DNA of 43,273 nt, taken from NCBI GenBank assembly GCA_028285945.1, contig JAPYNE010000060.1, positions 1 to 43,273 of the forward strand, written 5' to 3'. Source of the stretch: Candidatus Foliamicus numerosus. GTDB taxonomy: Bacteria; Pseudomonadota; Gammaproteobacteria; Steroidobacterales; Foliamicaceae. The notes under the pieces are model-generated. The model did no database searches, had not been told where the DNA came from, and worked only from the letters and a program-made list of their open reading frames with translations. Within the stretch, counting starts at the first letter, position 1, and the number at the start of each line of letters is the position of its first letter. Positions 31,760 to 40,630 of the stretch are shown here, one piece after another. The position numbers and the translations under genes are program-made.

Positions 31760-33119
31760 CGCGCAACAGGCAGCAACTGTAGAGGCCGGCCCGGTGGGCA
31801 ACCATCCTGCAAGGCGTTCCCCGAACCACTCAGGTTTGTTCCGGGAGAATGCTCTGGCAAGCCGGCGGCACCGATTCCTCGGGAAGGTGCTTCTGGCCGG
31901 GCCGGCCTCCACACCCTTTGCGGTCCTGATTGCCTGCGCTTGCATTGCGGCGCTGACCGCGCTGGCATTCCTGATACAGGTGCCGAGCCGGCTGCATGCG
32001 CCCGGCGTGCTTCTGCCCGTGGGCGGCCTCACCACGATACCCGCCGGGCAAGGCGGCGTGATCGAGGAAGTGCGGGCGCAGCCGGGCGACACGGTGGAGG
32101 CCGGCAGCACGCTGATGACGCTGGTTGTGGACCGGGCGCTCGCGGACGGAATCGGAAGCTACGAGACCCGATCCCTGTCCGCCGCGCAGCAAGGAGACCT
32201 GCTGGCGCAGCGGCGCGACAGGGAACGAAGCGCGTTCGAGGCGAGGATGCGCTCCATGCGCCTTGAGCGGAACGCGCTGGCAGCCGCGCTGACTCTGCTC
32301 AAGACGCGGATCCTGAATGCCTCCCGTCAGGTCGAGCTGACGGTTGCCGACTACCGCCGGCTCAAGGCGCTGGCCGCTCAGGGGCATGCCGCAAAGCGCG
32401 ATGTGGAGCCCGCCGAGCTGCGCCAGCTTAAGGCCATGGCCTTGCTGGACCAGCTCCGTTCCCAGCGGATCGAGACTGAGGCCGCCGCCGGGCGAATCGC
32501 CCAGGAAATGGTTGCTGAACGTCAGTCATTCCAAGCGCTGGACTTAAACCTCGAGATTGAATCGGAGCGTTTGGCGCAACGCGCCGTGGAACTCGAAAGC
32601 ATGTCCCGACGGGCGATCATTGCGCCCATTCGGGGTCAACTGGCCGACGTGCTGGTGAGCGCGGGCAAGCCTGTCAGCACCGGCGATGCGGTGGCCACCA
32701 TGCACCCGCCCGGCGCGGAAATGGAAGCCCGGCTCTACCTCTCCTCAGCGGCGGCCGGACGGGCCGAGACCGGCCAGGAGGCAGTGCTGAAACTTACAGC
32801 CTTTCCCTCGCGGCAGTTCGGCGTATTGCGAGGCACCGTCATGGAAATGACCTCCAGCCCGCTCGAAGCGCGCGCCATTCGGCTGGTCCCCAATCTTCTT
32901 GCTCCCGCCTACGAGGCGCGCGTGAGGCTTGAGCAACAGCACATGCAGGCCAACAACCGCCGCTGGCCGCTGCGCCCCGGGCTGGGAGTGGACGCCACCA
33001 TCATCGAAACCCGGCGCCCGCTCATCCGCTGGCTCATGGAGCCGCTTATTCGCGGCGGCGGCAATGTCTCGATGCCATCGGAGGAGCCCGCGCTTGCGCC
33101 CGTTCAGGCAGGCATTTGA
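31737..33119 (+). CDS. HlyD/CvaA-like periplasmic membrane-fusion protein
   Basis: 460 aa. A cytoplasmic N-terminus of about 60 residues is followed by one membrane segment (FAVLIACACIAALTALAFLI). Then comes a lipoyl/biotinyl-like half (GGVIEEVRAQPGDTVEAG), a coiled-coil hairpin (about 150-290), a second half IIAPIRGQLADVLVSAGKPV and a beta-barrel domain. It links the inner-membrane exporter to a TolC-type channel. No TolC gene is present, so the chromosomal one may serve. It overlaps the second precursor upstream and the exporter gene downstream. Confidence 0.85.
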   Translation: MNGRNYSDAQQAATVEAGPVGNHPARRSPNHSGLFRENALASRRHRFLGKVLLAGPASTPFAVLIACACIAALTALAFLIQVPSRLHAPGVLLPVGGLTTIPAGQGGVIEEVRAQPGDTVEAGSTLMTLVVDRALADGIGSYETRSLSAAQQGDLLAQRRDRERSAFEARMRSMRLERNALAAALTLLKTRILNASRQVELTVADYRRLKALAAQGHAAKRDVEPAELRQLKAMALLDQLRSQRIETEAAAGRIAQEMVAERQSFQALDLNLEIESERLAQRAVELESMSRRAIIAPIRGQLADVLVSAGKPVSTGDAVATMHPPGAEMEARLYLSSAAAGRAETGQEAVLKLTAFPSRQFGVLRGTVMEMTSSPLEARAIRLVPNLLAPAYEARVRLEQQHMQANNRRWPLRPGLGVDATIIETRRPLIRWLMEPLIRGGGNVSMPSEEPALAPVQAGI

Positions 33120-35244
33120 CAGAGCCATCGGCCGCCCCCGGCGGCTGCGGCATATTCCCCAGCACCAGCAGTCGGAATGCGGGCTGGCCTGTTTGGCCAT
33201 GATTGCCGATTTCCACGGGCTGCGCATGGATTTAACCGCGACTCGCGCCGCAATCGGGGGCGCCGGCCGCGGCCACACGCTCCAAGCCCTGATGGACGCG
33301 GCGGAAAAGCTCGGCCTCAGCGGCCGCCCGCTCAAGCTGGAGATCGAAGAACTTGCGCAGCTCAAGACTCCTTGCGTTCTCCACTGGAACCTGGATCACT
33401 ACGTGGTGCTGGGCAAGGCGCGCAAGCAACGCGCGCTGATCCTGGATCCGGCAGGAGAACGCCGCTGGTGGCGAACGGCGCAACTCGACGCCCACTTCAC
33501 GGGGGTGGCGCTGGAGCTCGCCCCGCGCGTGGATTTCCGCTCGGCGGACCTGCGCGGCGTGCTTCCGCTAAAGTCCATCGCCCGTTCGTTCGAACGGCTT
33601 GCGCGCACGCTGGCCGGTCTCACGATCATCGCTCTGGCGATGCAGGTGCTCAGTCTGGCGCCGCCGATCCTCTCGCAAATCCTGATCGACGAGGTCACCA
33701 CGTCGCAGGACTCCGAACTGCTGCGCTCCATGCTGATCGCCATGGGGCTGCTGGCGGCAATCGCGATACCGCTGCGGCTGCTTCAGGGCTGGATCGGGAT
33801 TTGGCTGTCCACCTCGATCTCTTTGCAAACCTCGCGCAATCTCACGCGCCGGCTGTTCAGCCTGCCGGTGCGTTTCTTCCGCGAACGGCATGTGGGCGAC
33901 GTGGTGTCGCGCATGCAATCGCTATCGCCCATCATCCAGTTCGCCACGGGCTCGGTGGTTACGGGCATTGTCAATTTGCTGAAGGCCAGCGTTGCCGGCG
34001 TGGCGATGCTGATCTACAGCCCCGTTCTGATGCTCATCAGCCTGGCCGGGCTGGCGCTTCGCACCGGTGTCGTGTGGAGCGTGCTTCCCATGCAGCGGCG
34101 TCTGGCGCGGGACGGGCTGGTGGCCGGCGCCAAGCAAAGTTCGGCGATGCTGGAATCGCTTCGCGGAAGCGAAACGATGAAGGCGCTGGCCGGCGAGAGC
34201 GAGCGTCTGGCCGTTTGGCAAACGCACTTGGTCGATAAGATGAACCTCGATGTGCGCGGCGCGCGCGTAGGCATGTATTCCGGGGCCGGGCTGAGCGCGC
34301 TCGGGGAAGCGGAGCAGATCGCGTTTCTGGGCGCAGGGGTGCTGGCGTTGTTCAGCGGCCAGATCACACTGGGCGCGCTGTTCGCTTTCATCACGCTGCG
34401 AGGCCGTTTCAGCGGCGCGCTGGCCGCGCTCATCGCGCTGTTCCAGCAGGCCTACATGCTGCGGCTGCATGCCGAGCGGCTGGGAGACATCGTTGAGCAC
34501 GAGGCCGAACCGGAGGACGGCCTGCCGGTGCCGCGGCTCGAAGGCTCGTTCGAGGCCCAAGGCCTGGGATTCGCGTACGGCAGCAACGAGGGGTTTGTTC
34601 TGCGCGGGTTTTCCTGCCGCATCAAGCCGGGCCAGCTGGTAGTGCTCACGGGTCCGTCCGGCAGCGGCAAGAGCACGTTCCTCAAACTGCTGGCGGGTCT
34701 CGAAACACCCACCGAAGGGCGGCTTCTGGCGGACGGAAAGGAGGTGGGCCGGCTTCAGCGCCGCGACTACCGCAGGCGCCTGGGCCTTGTGCTGCAAGGC
34801 GATGTGCTGTTCCGCGGCAGCATCGCGGAAAACATCAGCTTCTTCGATCCGGCGCCGGACCCGGAACTGATCGAGAAAGTCGTGCGTCTGGCGGCCGTGG
34901 ATGCCGAGATTCGGCAGTTTCCGATGGGCATGGCTAGTCAGATTGGCGACATGGGCTCCAATTTATCGGGCGGCCAGGCGCAGCGCATCCTGCTGGCGCG
35001 GGCCCTTTACCGGCGCCCGTGCGCGATGATCCTGGACGAAGCGACCAGCCACCTTGATCCCGCTACCGAGGAGCAGGTCGTGCGGATGCTCAAGAATCTG
35101 GATGTCACTGTCGTTTGCGCCGCCCACCGCCCGGCCATTCTGCGCCACGCCGATCAGGTTCTGGAATTTTCGGCGAAGGATGCCGGGGGCGCCGCCTACA
35201 ATGCGGCCCATGATCGCCCCCCGACTCCTCGCCTGGTGGGATAA
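33094..35244 (+). CDS. Peptidase-containing ABC exporter (C39, CvaB-like)
   Basis: About 716 aa. Residues 15-140 are a C39 cysteine protease: QQSECGLACLAMIADFHG with Cys29, then LDHYVVL with His102, then ILDPAG with Asp. C39 proteases cut leaders after double glycine, as in the two upstream precursors. About six membrane segments follow (165-430), then the ATPase with GPSGSGKSTFLK, LSGGQAQRILLARAL and AMILDEATSHLDP. All catalytic residues are intact. The TTG at 33094 follows GGAGGAG by seven bases and is preferred. An ATG at 33064 is also in frame. It overlaps the fusion-protein gene and the mutY start. Confidence 0.88.
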   Translation: MRPFRQAFDRAIGRPRRLRHIPQHQQSECGLACLAMIADFHGLRMDLTATRAAIGGAGRGHTLQALMDAAEKLGLSGRPLKLEIEELAQLKTPCVLHWNLDHYVVLGKARKQRALILDPAGERRWWRTAQLDAHFTGVALELAPRVDFRSADLRGVLPLKSIARSFERLARTLAGLTIIALAMQVLSLAPPILSQILIDEVTTSQDSELLRSMLIAMGLLAAIAIPLRLLQGWIGIWLSTSISLQTSRNLTRRLFSLPVRFFRERHVGDVVSRMQSLSPIIQFATGSVVTGIVNLLKASVAGVAMLIYSPVLMLISLAGLALRTGVVWSVLPMQRRLARDGLVAGAKQSSAMLESLRGSETMKALAGESERLAVWQTHLVDKMNLDVRGARVGMYSGAGLSALGEAEQIAFLGAGVLALFSGQITLGALFAFITLRGRFSGALAALIALFQQAYMLRLHAERLGDIVEHEAEPEDGLPVPRLEGSFEAQGLGFAYGSNEGFVLRGFSCRIKPGQLVVLTGPSGSGKSTFLKLLAGLETPTEGRLLADGKEVGRLQRRDYRRRLGLVLQGDVLFRGSIAENISFFDPAPDPELIEKVVRLAAVDAEIRQFPMGMASQIGDMGSNLSGGQAQRILLARALYRRPCAMILDEATSHLDPATEEQVVRMLKNLDVTVVCAAHRPAILRHADQVLEFSAKDAGGAAYNAAHDRPPTPRLVG

Positions 35245-36289
35245 GCACGGACGCAAGAACCTTCCCTGGCAGCGGCAGCGCAACCCTTACCGCGTGTGGG
35301 TTGCCGAGATCATGCTTCAGCAAACGCAGGCTGCAACCGTCAAGCGGTATTACCCGCGATTCATTGATGCCTTCCCGAACATCCGGGCGCTGGCCGAAGC
35401 CAACGAGGACGCGGTGCTGGCCGTGTGGGCCGGACTGGGCTATTACTCGCGCGCCCACAATCTGATGAAGGCCGCCGGAATCGTGGTTGAACGGCACGGC
35501 GGAGAGCTTCCGAAGGAATACGACGAGCTGGTGGCCCTGTCGGGCATCGGGCGCTCAACGGCGGGAGCGATTCTGGCCCAAGCGCATGGAAAGCGGCACG
35601 CCATCCTGGATGGAAACGCGCGGCGCGTTCTGGCCCGCTTGCACGCCGTGGAAGGCTGGCCCGGCAAGTCGGCCGTCGCAAGAAAACTCTGGGATCTGGC
35701 CGAAGCCCATACGCCTGCGGAAAGAGTGCGGGATTACACCCAGGCCATCATGGACCTCGGCGCCACCGTTTGCATGCCGCGCAAACCGCGCTGCGGATCG
35801 TGCCCGCTGGGCACCGATTGCCAAGCGCGAATCCAAGGAAGGACCGCCGGCATACCAGGCTCGCGTCCGGTGCGCCGCCGCGCCCTTCGGCATTGCTCAA
35901 TGGCGCTGGTTCGCCGTCCCGACGGCGCAGTGCTGCTTGAGCGGCGACCACCGCACGGCATATGGGCGGGACTATGGTGCCTGCCCACCTTGAACGAAGG
36001 CGAAGACCCGCAAGCCTGGTGCGAAAAAGCGCTCAATGGCTCCGCAACCCTGCTGAGCGAGCTGCCGCCGATACGGCACGGCTTCACCCACTTTGAACTG
36101 GAAATCCGCCCCATTCAAATAGAGCTGGCCGGCGCCGTCAACGAGATCCGCGAAACCGACCCCTGGCTATGGCACGACGGAGCGCAGCCATTGGGCGTGC
36201 CTGCGCCTATCCGCCAACTGCTGGATGCCGTTCAAGGCAAAGGATCGAGCCCGCGCGCATCGGACCCGCATGTTGCGGCCCCGCATTGA
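35210..36289 (+). CDS. mutY: Adenine DNA glycosylase MutY
   Basis: 359 aa. Signatures are [20 protein letters not shown] with the catalytic Glu, [12 protein letters not shown] (helix-hairpin-helix), [12 protein letters not shown] with the catalytic Asp, and a 4Fe-4S site C-x6-C-x2-C-x5-C ([17 protein letters not shown]). The C-terminal NUDIX-like domain contains [16 protein letters not shown] and recognises 8-oxoG. The start lies inside the exporter gene. TACAAT (35197-35202) is seven bases before the ATG with no Shine-Dalgarno, which suggests its own leaderless promoter. An ATG nine bases upstream is the alternative. Confidence 0.95.
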   Translation: MIAPRLLAWWDKHGRKNLPWQRQRNPYRVWVAEIMLQQTQAATVKRYYPRFIDAFPNIRALAEANEDAVLAVWAGLGYYSRAHNLMKAAGIVVERHGGELPKEYDELVALSGIGRSTAGAILAQAHGKRHAILDGNARRVLARLHAVEGWPGKSAVARKLWDLAEAHTPAERVRDYTQAIMDLGATVCMPRKPRCGSCPLGTDCQARIQGRTAGIPGSRPVRRRALRHCSMALVRRPDGAVLLERRPPHGIWAGLWCLPTLNEGEDPQAWCEKALNGSATLLSELPPIRHGFTHFELEIRPIQIELAGAVNEIRETDPWLWHDGAQPLGVPAPIRQLLDAVQGKGSSPRASDPHVAAPH

Positions 36290-36314
36290 CCCGCCGGCAA
36301 GCCTCTTGCACAAT
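36286..36314 (+). promoter_or_regulatory. Promoter of yggX inside the mutY end
   Basis: TTGACC (36286-36291), 17 bases, CACAAT (36309-36314). The -35 box overlaps the mutY stop codon. The expected start of RNA is only a few bases before the ATG at 36325, which would give an almost leaderless message. Confidence 0.5.
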
Positions 36315-36324
36315 TCCCGACGCG

Positions 36325-36597
36325 ATGACCCGAACAGTGCAATGCGTGATGCTGGGAACGGAGGCGGAAGGCTTGGCGCGCCCCCCCTATCCCGGTGAAC
36401 TGGGGCAACGAATCTTCGAGAGTGTCTCGCAACAAGCGTGGCGGCAGTGGCTTTCGCATCAAACCATGCTCATCAACGAATATCGGCTTACGCCCATCGA
36501 GCCCGAAGCGCGAAAGTTCTTGAAAGAGCAGATGGAGTCCTTCTTTTTCGGCGAAGGCTCGAGCCGGCCGGAAGGCTATCGCCCGCCCTCAAAGTAG
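36325..36597 (+). CDS. yggX: YggX, Fe(II)-trafficking / oxidative damage protection protein
   Basis: 90 aa, the usual size. [15 protein letters not shown] with the conserved Cys, [37 protein letters not shown] and FFFGEGS are family hallmarks. It protects Fe-S enzymes from oxidative damage, and pairing with mutY (an Fe-S enzyme that repairs oxidative lesions) is common in proteobacteria. See the promoter entry for its start. Upstream in-frame codons are the shadow of mutY. Confidence 0.95.
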   Translation: MTRTVQCVMLGTEAEGLARPPYPGELGQRIFESVSQQAWRQWLSHQTMLINEYRLTPIEPEARKFLKEQMESFFFGEGSSRPEGYRPPSK

Positions 36598-36691
36598 CGA
36601 GGCAACTTCCGGTCCGAATCGCAGCGCCGCGCGGCCCGGGGCTATAATCCGCCCGCCTCCGCGCGCCCCAATTTCCGGAACACGGTTCCAC

Positions 36692-36767
<76 letters not shown>

Positions 36768-36773
36768 CCTCTC

Positions 36774-36915
36774 CTAGCCCGCATATTGCGCCAAACCGCT
36801 TGTTGCCTTCCTGATTTCCCCGCTTAGCCAATAGCTGATGCCCGGATTCCCTGCTTCCTGCCTGATGCGGAATACGCTGGCCGCGTTCCCGCTGGTCTTT
36901 TGCCCGCTTGCGCGC
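36774..36915 (+). repeat. Interspersed repeat, copy B (142 bp)
   Basis: Starts seven bases after tRNA-Phe with CTAGCCCGCATATTGCGCC and ends GGTCTTTTGCCCGCTTGCGC. It aligns over its length with copy A at 14763-14903 (opposite strand). It fills most of the gap before tRNA-Gln. Its function is unknown. Confidence 0.75.
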
Positions 36916-36916
36916 A

Positions 36917-36946
36917 TTGACAGGCGCACACGGGCGGCAAGACAAT
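36917..36946 (+). promoter_or_regulatory. Promoter of tRNA-Gln (and probably prs)
   Basis: TTGACA (36917-36922), 18 bases, GACAAT (36941-36946), 16 bases before the tRNA. It begins one base after the repeat ends. Confidence 0.55.
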
Positions 36947-36962
36947 AAACTTGCTGGCGCAT

Positions 36963-37037
36963 TGGGGCGTAGCCAAGCGGTAAGGCAACGGGTTTTGATC
37001 CCGTGATTCGCAGGTTCGAATCCTGCCGCCCCAGCCA
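36963..37037 (+). tRNA. tRNA-Gln (anticodon TTG)
   Basis: Cloverleaf with TGGGGCG/CGCCCCA acceptor, anticodon stem ACGGG/CCCGT around TTTTGAT, T-arm CAGGTTCGAATCCTG, encoded CCA. prs follows 38 bases later with no clear promoter, so the two may share a transcript, as in many gammaproteobacteria. Confidence 0.96.
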
Positions 37038-37075
37038 AACCGGAATCAGCCGCCGCGATAACCGCGATACAGAAC

Positions 37076-38056
37076 ATGGCCGAAAACCGCAAAAACCGCA
37101 GCTACGAATTGCCGAAGATCGAAATTCTGGCCGGCAACGCCACGCCGGAGCTTGCGGCATCCATCGCTCGCGCCCTTGGCGTGCGGCTGGGCAAGGCGCA
37201 GGTGGATCGCTTCAGCGACGGCGAGATCAGCGTGGAGGTGCTCGACAATATCCGCGGCCGGGACGTGTTCATTGTTCAATCCACCTGCCCGCCGGTGAAC
37301 GACAACCTGATGGAGCTGATCCTGCTGGCGGACGCATGCCGGCGCGCCTCCGCGCAGCGCATCACCGCCGTGGTCCCCTATTTCGGCTATTCCCGGCAGG
37401 ACCGCCGCTCGCGGGCCATCCGCACGCCGATTTCGGCCAAGGCGGTGGCGCAAATGATCGGCGCCTCGGGCATCGACCACCTGGTGACGGTAGATCTGCA
37501 TGCCGACCAGATCCAAGGCTTCTTTTCCATTTCGGTCGATAACGTCTATGCCTCGCCGGTTTTGCTGGCCGATGCTTGGAAGCGGCTGGAGCAGGACGTG
37601 GTGGTGGTGTCGCCCGATGTGGGCGGAGTGGTGAGGGCGCGCGCGCTGGCCCGCCGCCTCGACAACACCGATTTGGCGATTATCGACAAGCGCCGGCCCA
37701 AGCCCAACGTGGCCGAAGCCATGAACATTATCGGCGAGGTGCGCGGCAAGGTATGCGTTCTGATCGACGACATGATCGACACGGCCGGCACGCTTTGCCA
37801 AGCGGCCGGCACCCTGCTGGAGGCAGGGGCGCTGGAAGTGGTGGCCTACATCACGCACCCGGTGCTGAGCGGCAAGGCGCTGGAAAGTATCGCCCAATCG
37901 GACCTTGCGGAACTGGTGGTCACCGACACCATCCCGTTGTCGGACGAGACCGCCGCCTGCGGAAAAATACGCCAGCTCAGCGTGGCCGAGCTGCTGGCCG
38001 AGACCATGCGCAGAATCAGCCTGGACGAATCGGTCAGCTCGCTGTATCTCGACTAG
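37076..38056 (+). CDS. prs: Ribose-phosphate pyrophosphokinase (PRPP synthetase)
   Basis: 326 aa. Signatures are [40 protein letters not shown] (flexible loop), [28 protein letters not shown], and the PRPP-binding [14 protein letters not shown]. It makes PRPP for nucleotides, His and Trp. It carries the usual Arg/Asp residues and no visible defect. The ATG at 37076 begins a short basic extension ([13 protein letters not shown]) before the conserved start. Confidence 0.96.
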   Translation: MAENRKNRSYELPKIEILAGNATPELAASIARALGVRLGKAQVDRFSDGEISVEVLDNIRGRDVFIVQSTCPPVNDNLMELILLADACRRASAQRITAVVPYFGYSRQDRRSRAIRTPISAKAVAQMIGASGIDHLVTVDLHADQIQGFFSISVDNVYASPVLLADAWKRLEQDVVVVSPDVGGVVRARALARRLDNTDLAIIDKRRPKPNVAEAMNIIGEVRGKVCVLIDDMIDTAGTLCQAAGTLLEAGALEVVAYITHPVLSGKALESIAQSDLAELVVTDTIPLSDETAACGKIRQLSVAELLAETMRRISLDESVSSLYLD

Positions 38057-38092
38057 CGGACCAAGGCAAAAGGGCCGGCGGCGCTCGACCGC

Positions 38093-39805
38093 CTACCGGA
38101 TCAACTGCTCCAGCGTGGGAGCGCCTTCGCCGCGCCGCATGCGCCCGCTGGTGAATCTGCGGATATATTCCTTGTAGGCGCGCATCGCCTGCCAGCCGAA
38201 CAGCCACATGATCGGCATGTTCACCACCAGCATCAGCCCGGTGCCCAGGGTGGTGACCGTGTCCAGTTCCGCATCCGTTTTCAGCCAGCCCAGCGTCGCC
38301 ACCACCGTTAGCAGGCAATAGCCGATTTTGTAGATCATCAATCCGGTTTTCCGGGCGCCCAGAAACCATACCGCCTGCTCGGCGTAATAGCTCCAGGAAA
38401 TGATGGTGGAGAAGGCGAACAGCCACACCGCCAGGCTGACCAGCCATTTGCCCAGGCCCGGAATGGCGGAATCCAGCGCGCGCGCCGTCATCGTTGCGCC
38501 CTCGTAGGACACGTAGATGCCGCTGTCCCTCAATACCGGCGGCGCTGCGCTTTCGATCGACTGCCACCGAACCGCGGCCTGCCCGTCGGCGGTCCGCTCG
38601 ATAGCCCCGGGTATTTTGCGCAGGTTGTTGTCCGTTGCCGGGTTGTAGTCCGCCACCGCCACCATGAATACGGACTCGCCGCCCGACCAATCCCCGCCGA
38701 AGCGCTGCGGCGGGTTGGCGTCGGCAATCGTCCACGAGCCGGAAGCCCCGGCGGACACCACTGGCGGCGCAACAGGGAACTCCGCTTCCGGGCCGCGCCG
38801 CCATTGCCCGGTGCTCAGGATCACCAAGGCGGTGAGCGTGCAAACCACCAGCGTGTCGATGAAAGGCTCCAGCGCCGCCACGATGCCCTCGCGCACCGGC
38901 TCGTCGGTGCGCGCCGCGGAATGCGCGATCGGAGAGGAGCCTTGCCCGGCTTCGCTCGAAAACAGGGCGCGCTTCATGCCGAAAATGAACGCGGCGCCCG
39001 CCGTGCCGCCAATGAACGCGCCAGTGCCTTCCAGCGAAGAGAAGGCGCCGCGGAAAATCAGCGCGAAGGACTCCGGAATCTGCTCATAGCTCAGGCCCAG
39101 CACCGCGACGCAGCCGAAGAAGTACAAAATCACCATGAATGGGACGAGGCGCGAGGCCACCTGGCCGATCCGACGAATCCCGCCGATGATGACCAGCCCC
39201 GCGGCCACCGCCAGCGCCACGCCGCACATCCAGGCGGGCACGCCGAAGTAGCTCTCGGTCACGTCGCCCACGTTCCATGCTTGGAAAAGATTGCCGCCGG
39301 TAATCGCCGAAATGATGACCGAAATGCTGAAAATCACCGCGAAAACTTTTCCGGCGGGACGCAGCCTCGGCCAGCGCGCGGGCACCCCTTGGTCCACCAC
39401 CATCATCGGCCCGCCGTGCGGATTTCGCGGATCGTCCGTGTTGCGGTAGAGCATGGTGAGCGTCACTTCCGTGAGCTTGACCGCCATGCCGCACAGGCCC
39501 ACCACCCACATCCAGAACACGGCGCCCGGACCGCCTAGGCTGATGGCCAGCGCCACGCCGCCGATATTGCCCAGGCCCACTGTGGCGGATAGCGCCGCGG
39601 ATAGCGCTTGGAAATGGGAAATAGCGCCTGGATCGTCCTTGTTGTCGTATTTTCCGCAAGTGATCGCCACGCCGTGGGTGAGGGCGCGGTACTGGCAAAA
39701 GCCGCTCCAGATGGTGAACAGCACGCCGGTGCCTAAAATCGCGTACAGAACCCAGTTGTGCCAGATCACCGCATTCAGCGCGTTGAAGAAGCTCATTACA
39801 TCCAC
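38093..39805 (-). CDS. Alanine/glycine:cation symporter family protein with inserted domain
   Basis: 570 aa against roughly 450-500 for most family members. SALSATVGLGNIGGVALAIS and GMKRALFSSEAGQGSSPIAH are AGCS signatures. About nine to eleven membrane segments are visible. An inserted soluble region of about 110 residues (near 335-445, PVAPPVVSAGASGSWTIADA to DSGIYVSYEGATMTA) lies between two membrane segments. The family takes up Ala or Gly with Na+. The insert is of unknown role. It ends 37 bases from prs on the opposite strand. Confidence 0.88.
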   Translation of the reverse strand: MDVMSFFNALNAVIWHNWVLYAILGTGVLFTIWSGFCQYRALTHGVAITCGKYDNKDDPGAISHFQALSAALSATVGLGNIGGVALAISLGGPGAVFWMWVVGLCGMAVKLTEVTLTMLYRNTDDPRNPHGGPMMVVDQGVPARWPRLRPAGKVFAVIFSISVIISAITGGNLFQAWNVGDVTESYFGVPAWMCGVALAVAAGLVIIGGIRRIGQVASRLVPFMVILYFFGCVAVLGLSYEQIPESFALIFRGAFSSLEGTGAFIGGTAGAAFIFGMKRALFSSEAGQGSSPIAHSAARTDEPVREGIVAALEPFIDTLVVCTLTALVILSTGQWRRGPEAEFPVAPPVVSAGASGSWTIADANPPQRFGGDWSGGESVFMVAVADYNPATDNNLRKIPGAIERTADGQAAVRWQSIESAAPPVLRDSGIYVSYEGATMTARALDSAIPGLGKWLVSLAVWLFAFSTIISWSYYAEQAVWFLGARKTGLMIYKIGYCLLTVVATLGWLKTDAELDTVTTLGTGLMLVVNMPIMWLFGWQAMRAYKEYIRRFTSGRMRRGEGAPTLEQLIR

Positions 39806-39928
39806 AGTGGTGCCCCCAAACTTGCGGCGCGATGATATACGAGCGCATCAGCCCGCATGTTTCGCCGACCCGCCGCGCCTGCGCGCAGGCTCCCGTACCG
39901 CGCTGGCGTGAATCCGCAGGCGGCAGCG

Positions 39929-40138
39929 GCCCGCCGCGCGCCTACGGGTTCACGCACCGCGCCGGTCGCGCATACGCGCTCCTCGCAGTCCGCCCCGCGC
40001 AAACACGGGTTACGATGGGCCGCGCGGCAGCCCGGCGAGGATGCCGACATCCGTCCCGCGCGCGTACGGGTTACGAGTTCGGGATGGTCGAACGCCTCGG
40101 GATGCCAAAGCCCGTCCCGCGCAAGCGCAGGTTACGAT
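39929..40138 (+). CRISPR. Degenerate array: four ~27-bp repeats at an exact 61-bp period (CRISPR relic or tandem repeat)
   Basis: Repeats start at 39929, 39990, 40051 and 40112. The consensus is about CCGTCCCGCGC-(4-6 variable)-CGGGTTACGAT, with a palindromic CCCG...CGGG. The GGGTT anchors fall at 39946, 40007, 40068 and 40129 (the last reads AGGTT), each 61 bases apart. A 61-bp step with 27-29-bp palindromic repeats and 32-34-bp spacers is the geometry of type I-E arrays. Copies differ from one another by four or more bases, no cas genes are in the window, and two spacers share a GGATGCC block. A decayed CRISPR array or another tandem repeat are both possible. Copy 1 also forms a hairpin with 39905-39921. 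The rest of 39806-40131 holds no gene. Confidence 0.35.
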
Positions 40139-40590
40139 CGGCTGGCCTTCCGAAGCGTTTGGCGCGCCCAGTCGCCCATCGAAGGGATGGCGAGCTCCCA
40201 AAACCCGTTCAGTTTGCTCAACACGCCCTTTTCCACGAGCGTGTCCGCCATGGCCTGCATGGAATCCTTGTCAAGCTCTGACTCGCCGTGCGGATCGTGC
40301 TTTTCAACAACGCCCATGCAAAAGTTGCGAAGCGCCGGATGGTCGGTGCGAATTTCCGCCGCGCCCATCTCGGCGACGATGCGCTTAACCAGACGGGGCT
40401 GACTCGACAACGGCGGATGATCCAGCCGCTCGGCGTAATACTCGAACCGCATCCGGTCCGACTTTTCCTTCACCTTCGCTGCGTCAACCGCATTCAGCCG
40501 CCCGCTCGCGTGAATCAATTCCTCGCACAACGCTGCCTGGGCGCGGTTCACATGCGACAACAAGTCGATCGAACCATAAGAGTATCCCAT
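40132..40590 (-). CDS. Protein of unknown function, possibly N-terminally truncated
   Basis: 152 aa from the ATG at 40590, or 159 from a TTG at 40611. No signal peptide or membrane segment. It is helical and charged (DAAKVKEKSDRMRFEYYAERL, RLVKRIVAEMGAAEIRT, NFCMGVVEKHDPHGESELDK). No family is recognised. The stop codon lies inside the fourth 61-bp repeat, so its C-terminus may be set by that junction. It is downstream of the toxin-antitoxin pair on the same strand, 20 to 40 bases away, and may belong to the same mobile cluster. Confidence 0.5.
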   Translation of the reverse strand: MGYSYGSIDLLSHVNRAQAALCEELIHASGRLNAVDAAKVKEKSDRMRFEYYAERLDHPPLSSQPRLVKRIVAEMGAAEIRTDHPALRNFCMGVVEKHDPHGESELDKDSMQAMADTLVEKGVLSKLNGFWELAIPSMGDWARQTLRKASRS

Positions 40591-40630
40591 TTCCCGGGTG
40601 ACTTGGACCAAAGGCAGGGCCCGCTAGAGG

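Noticed and set aside
30808-36300. Whole microcin region as an integrated island using the tRNA-Gly end
   Set aside because: No second copy of the tRNA 3' end and no integrase were found.
39832-40402. Two plus-strand frames across the 61-bp repeats
   Set aside because: The period is not a multiple of three and the sequence is Arg-rich; not coding-like.
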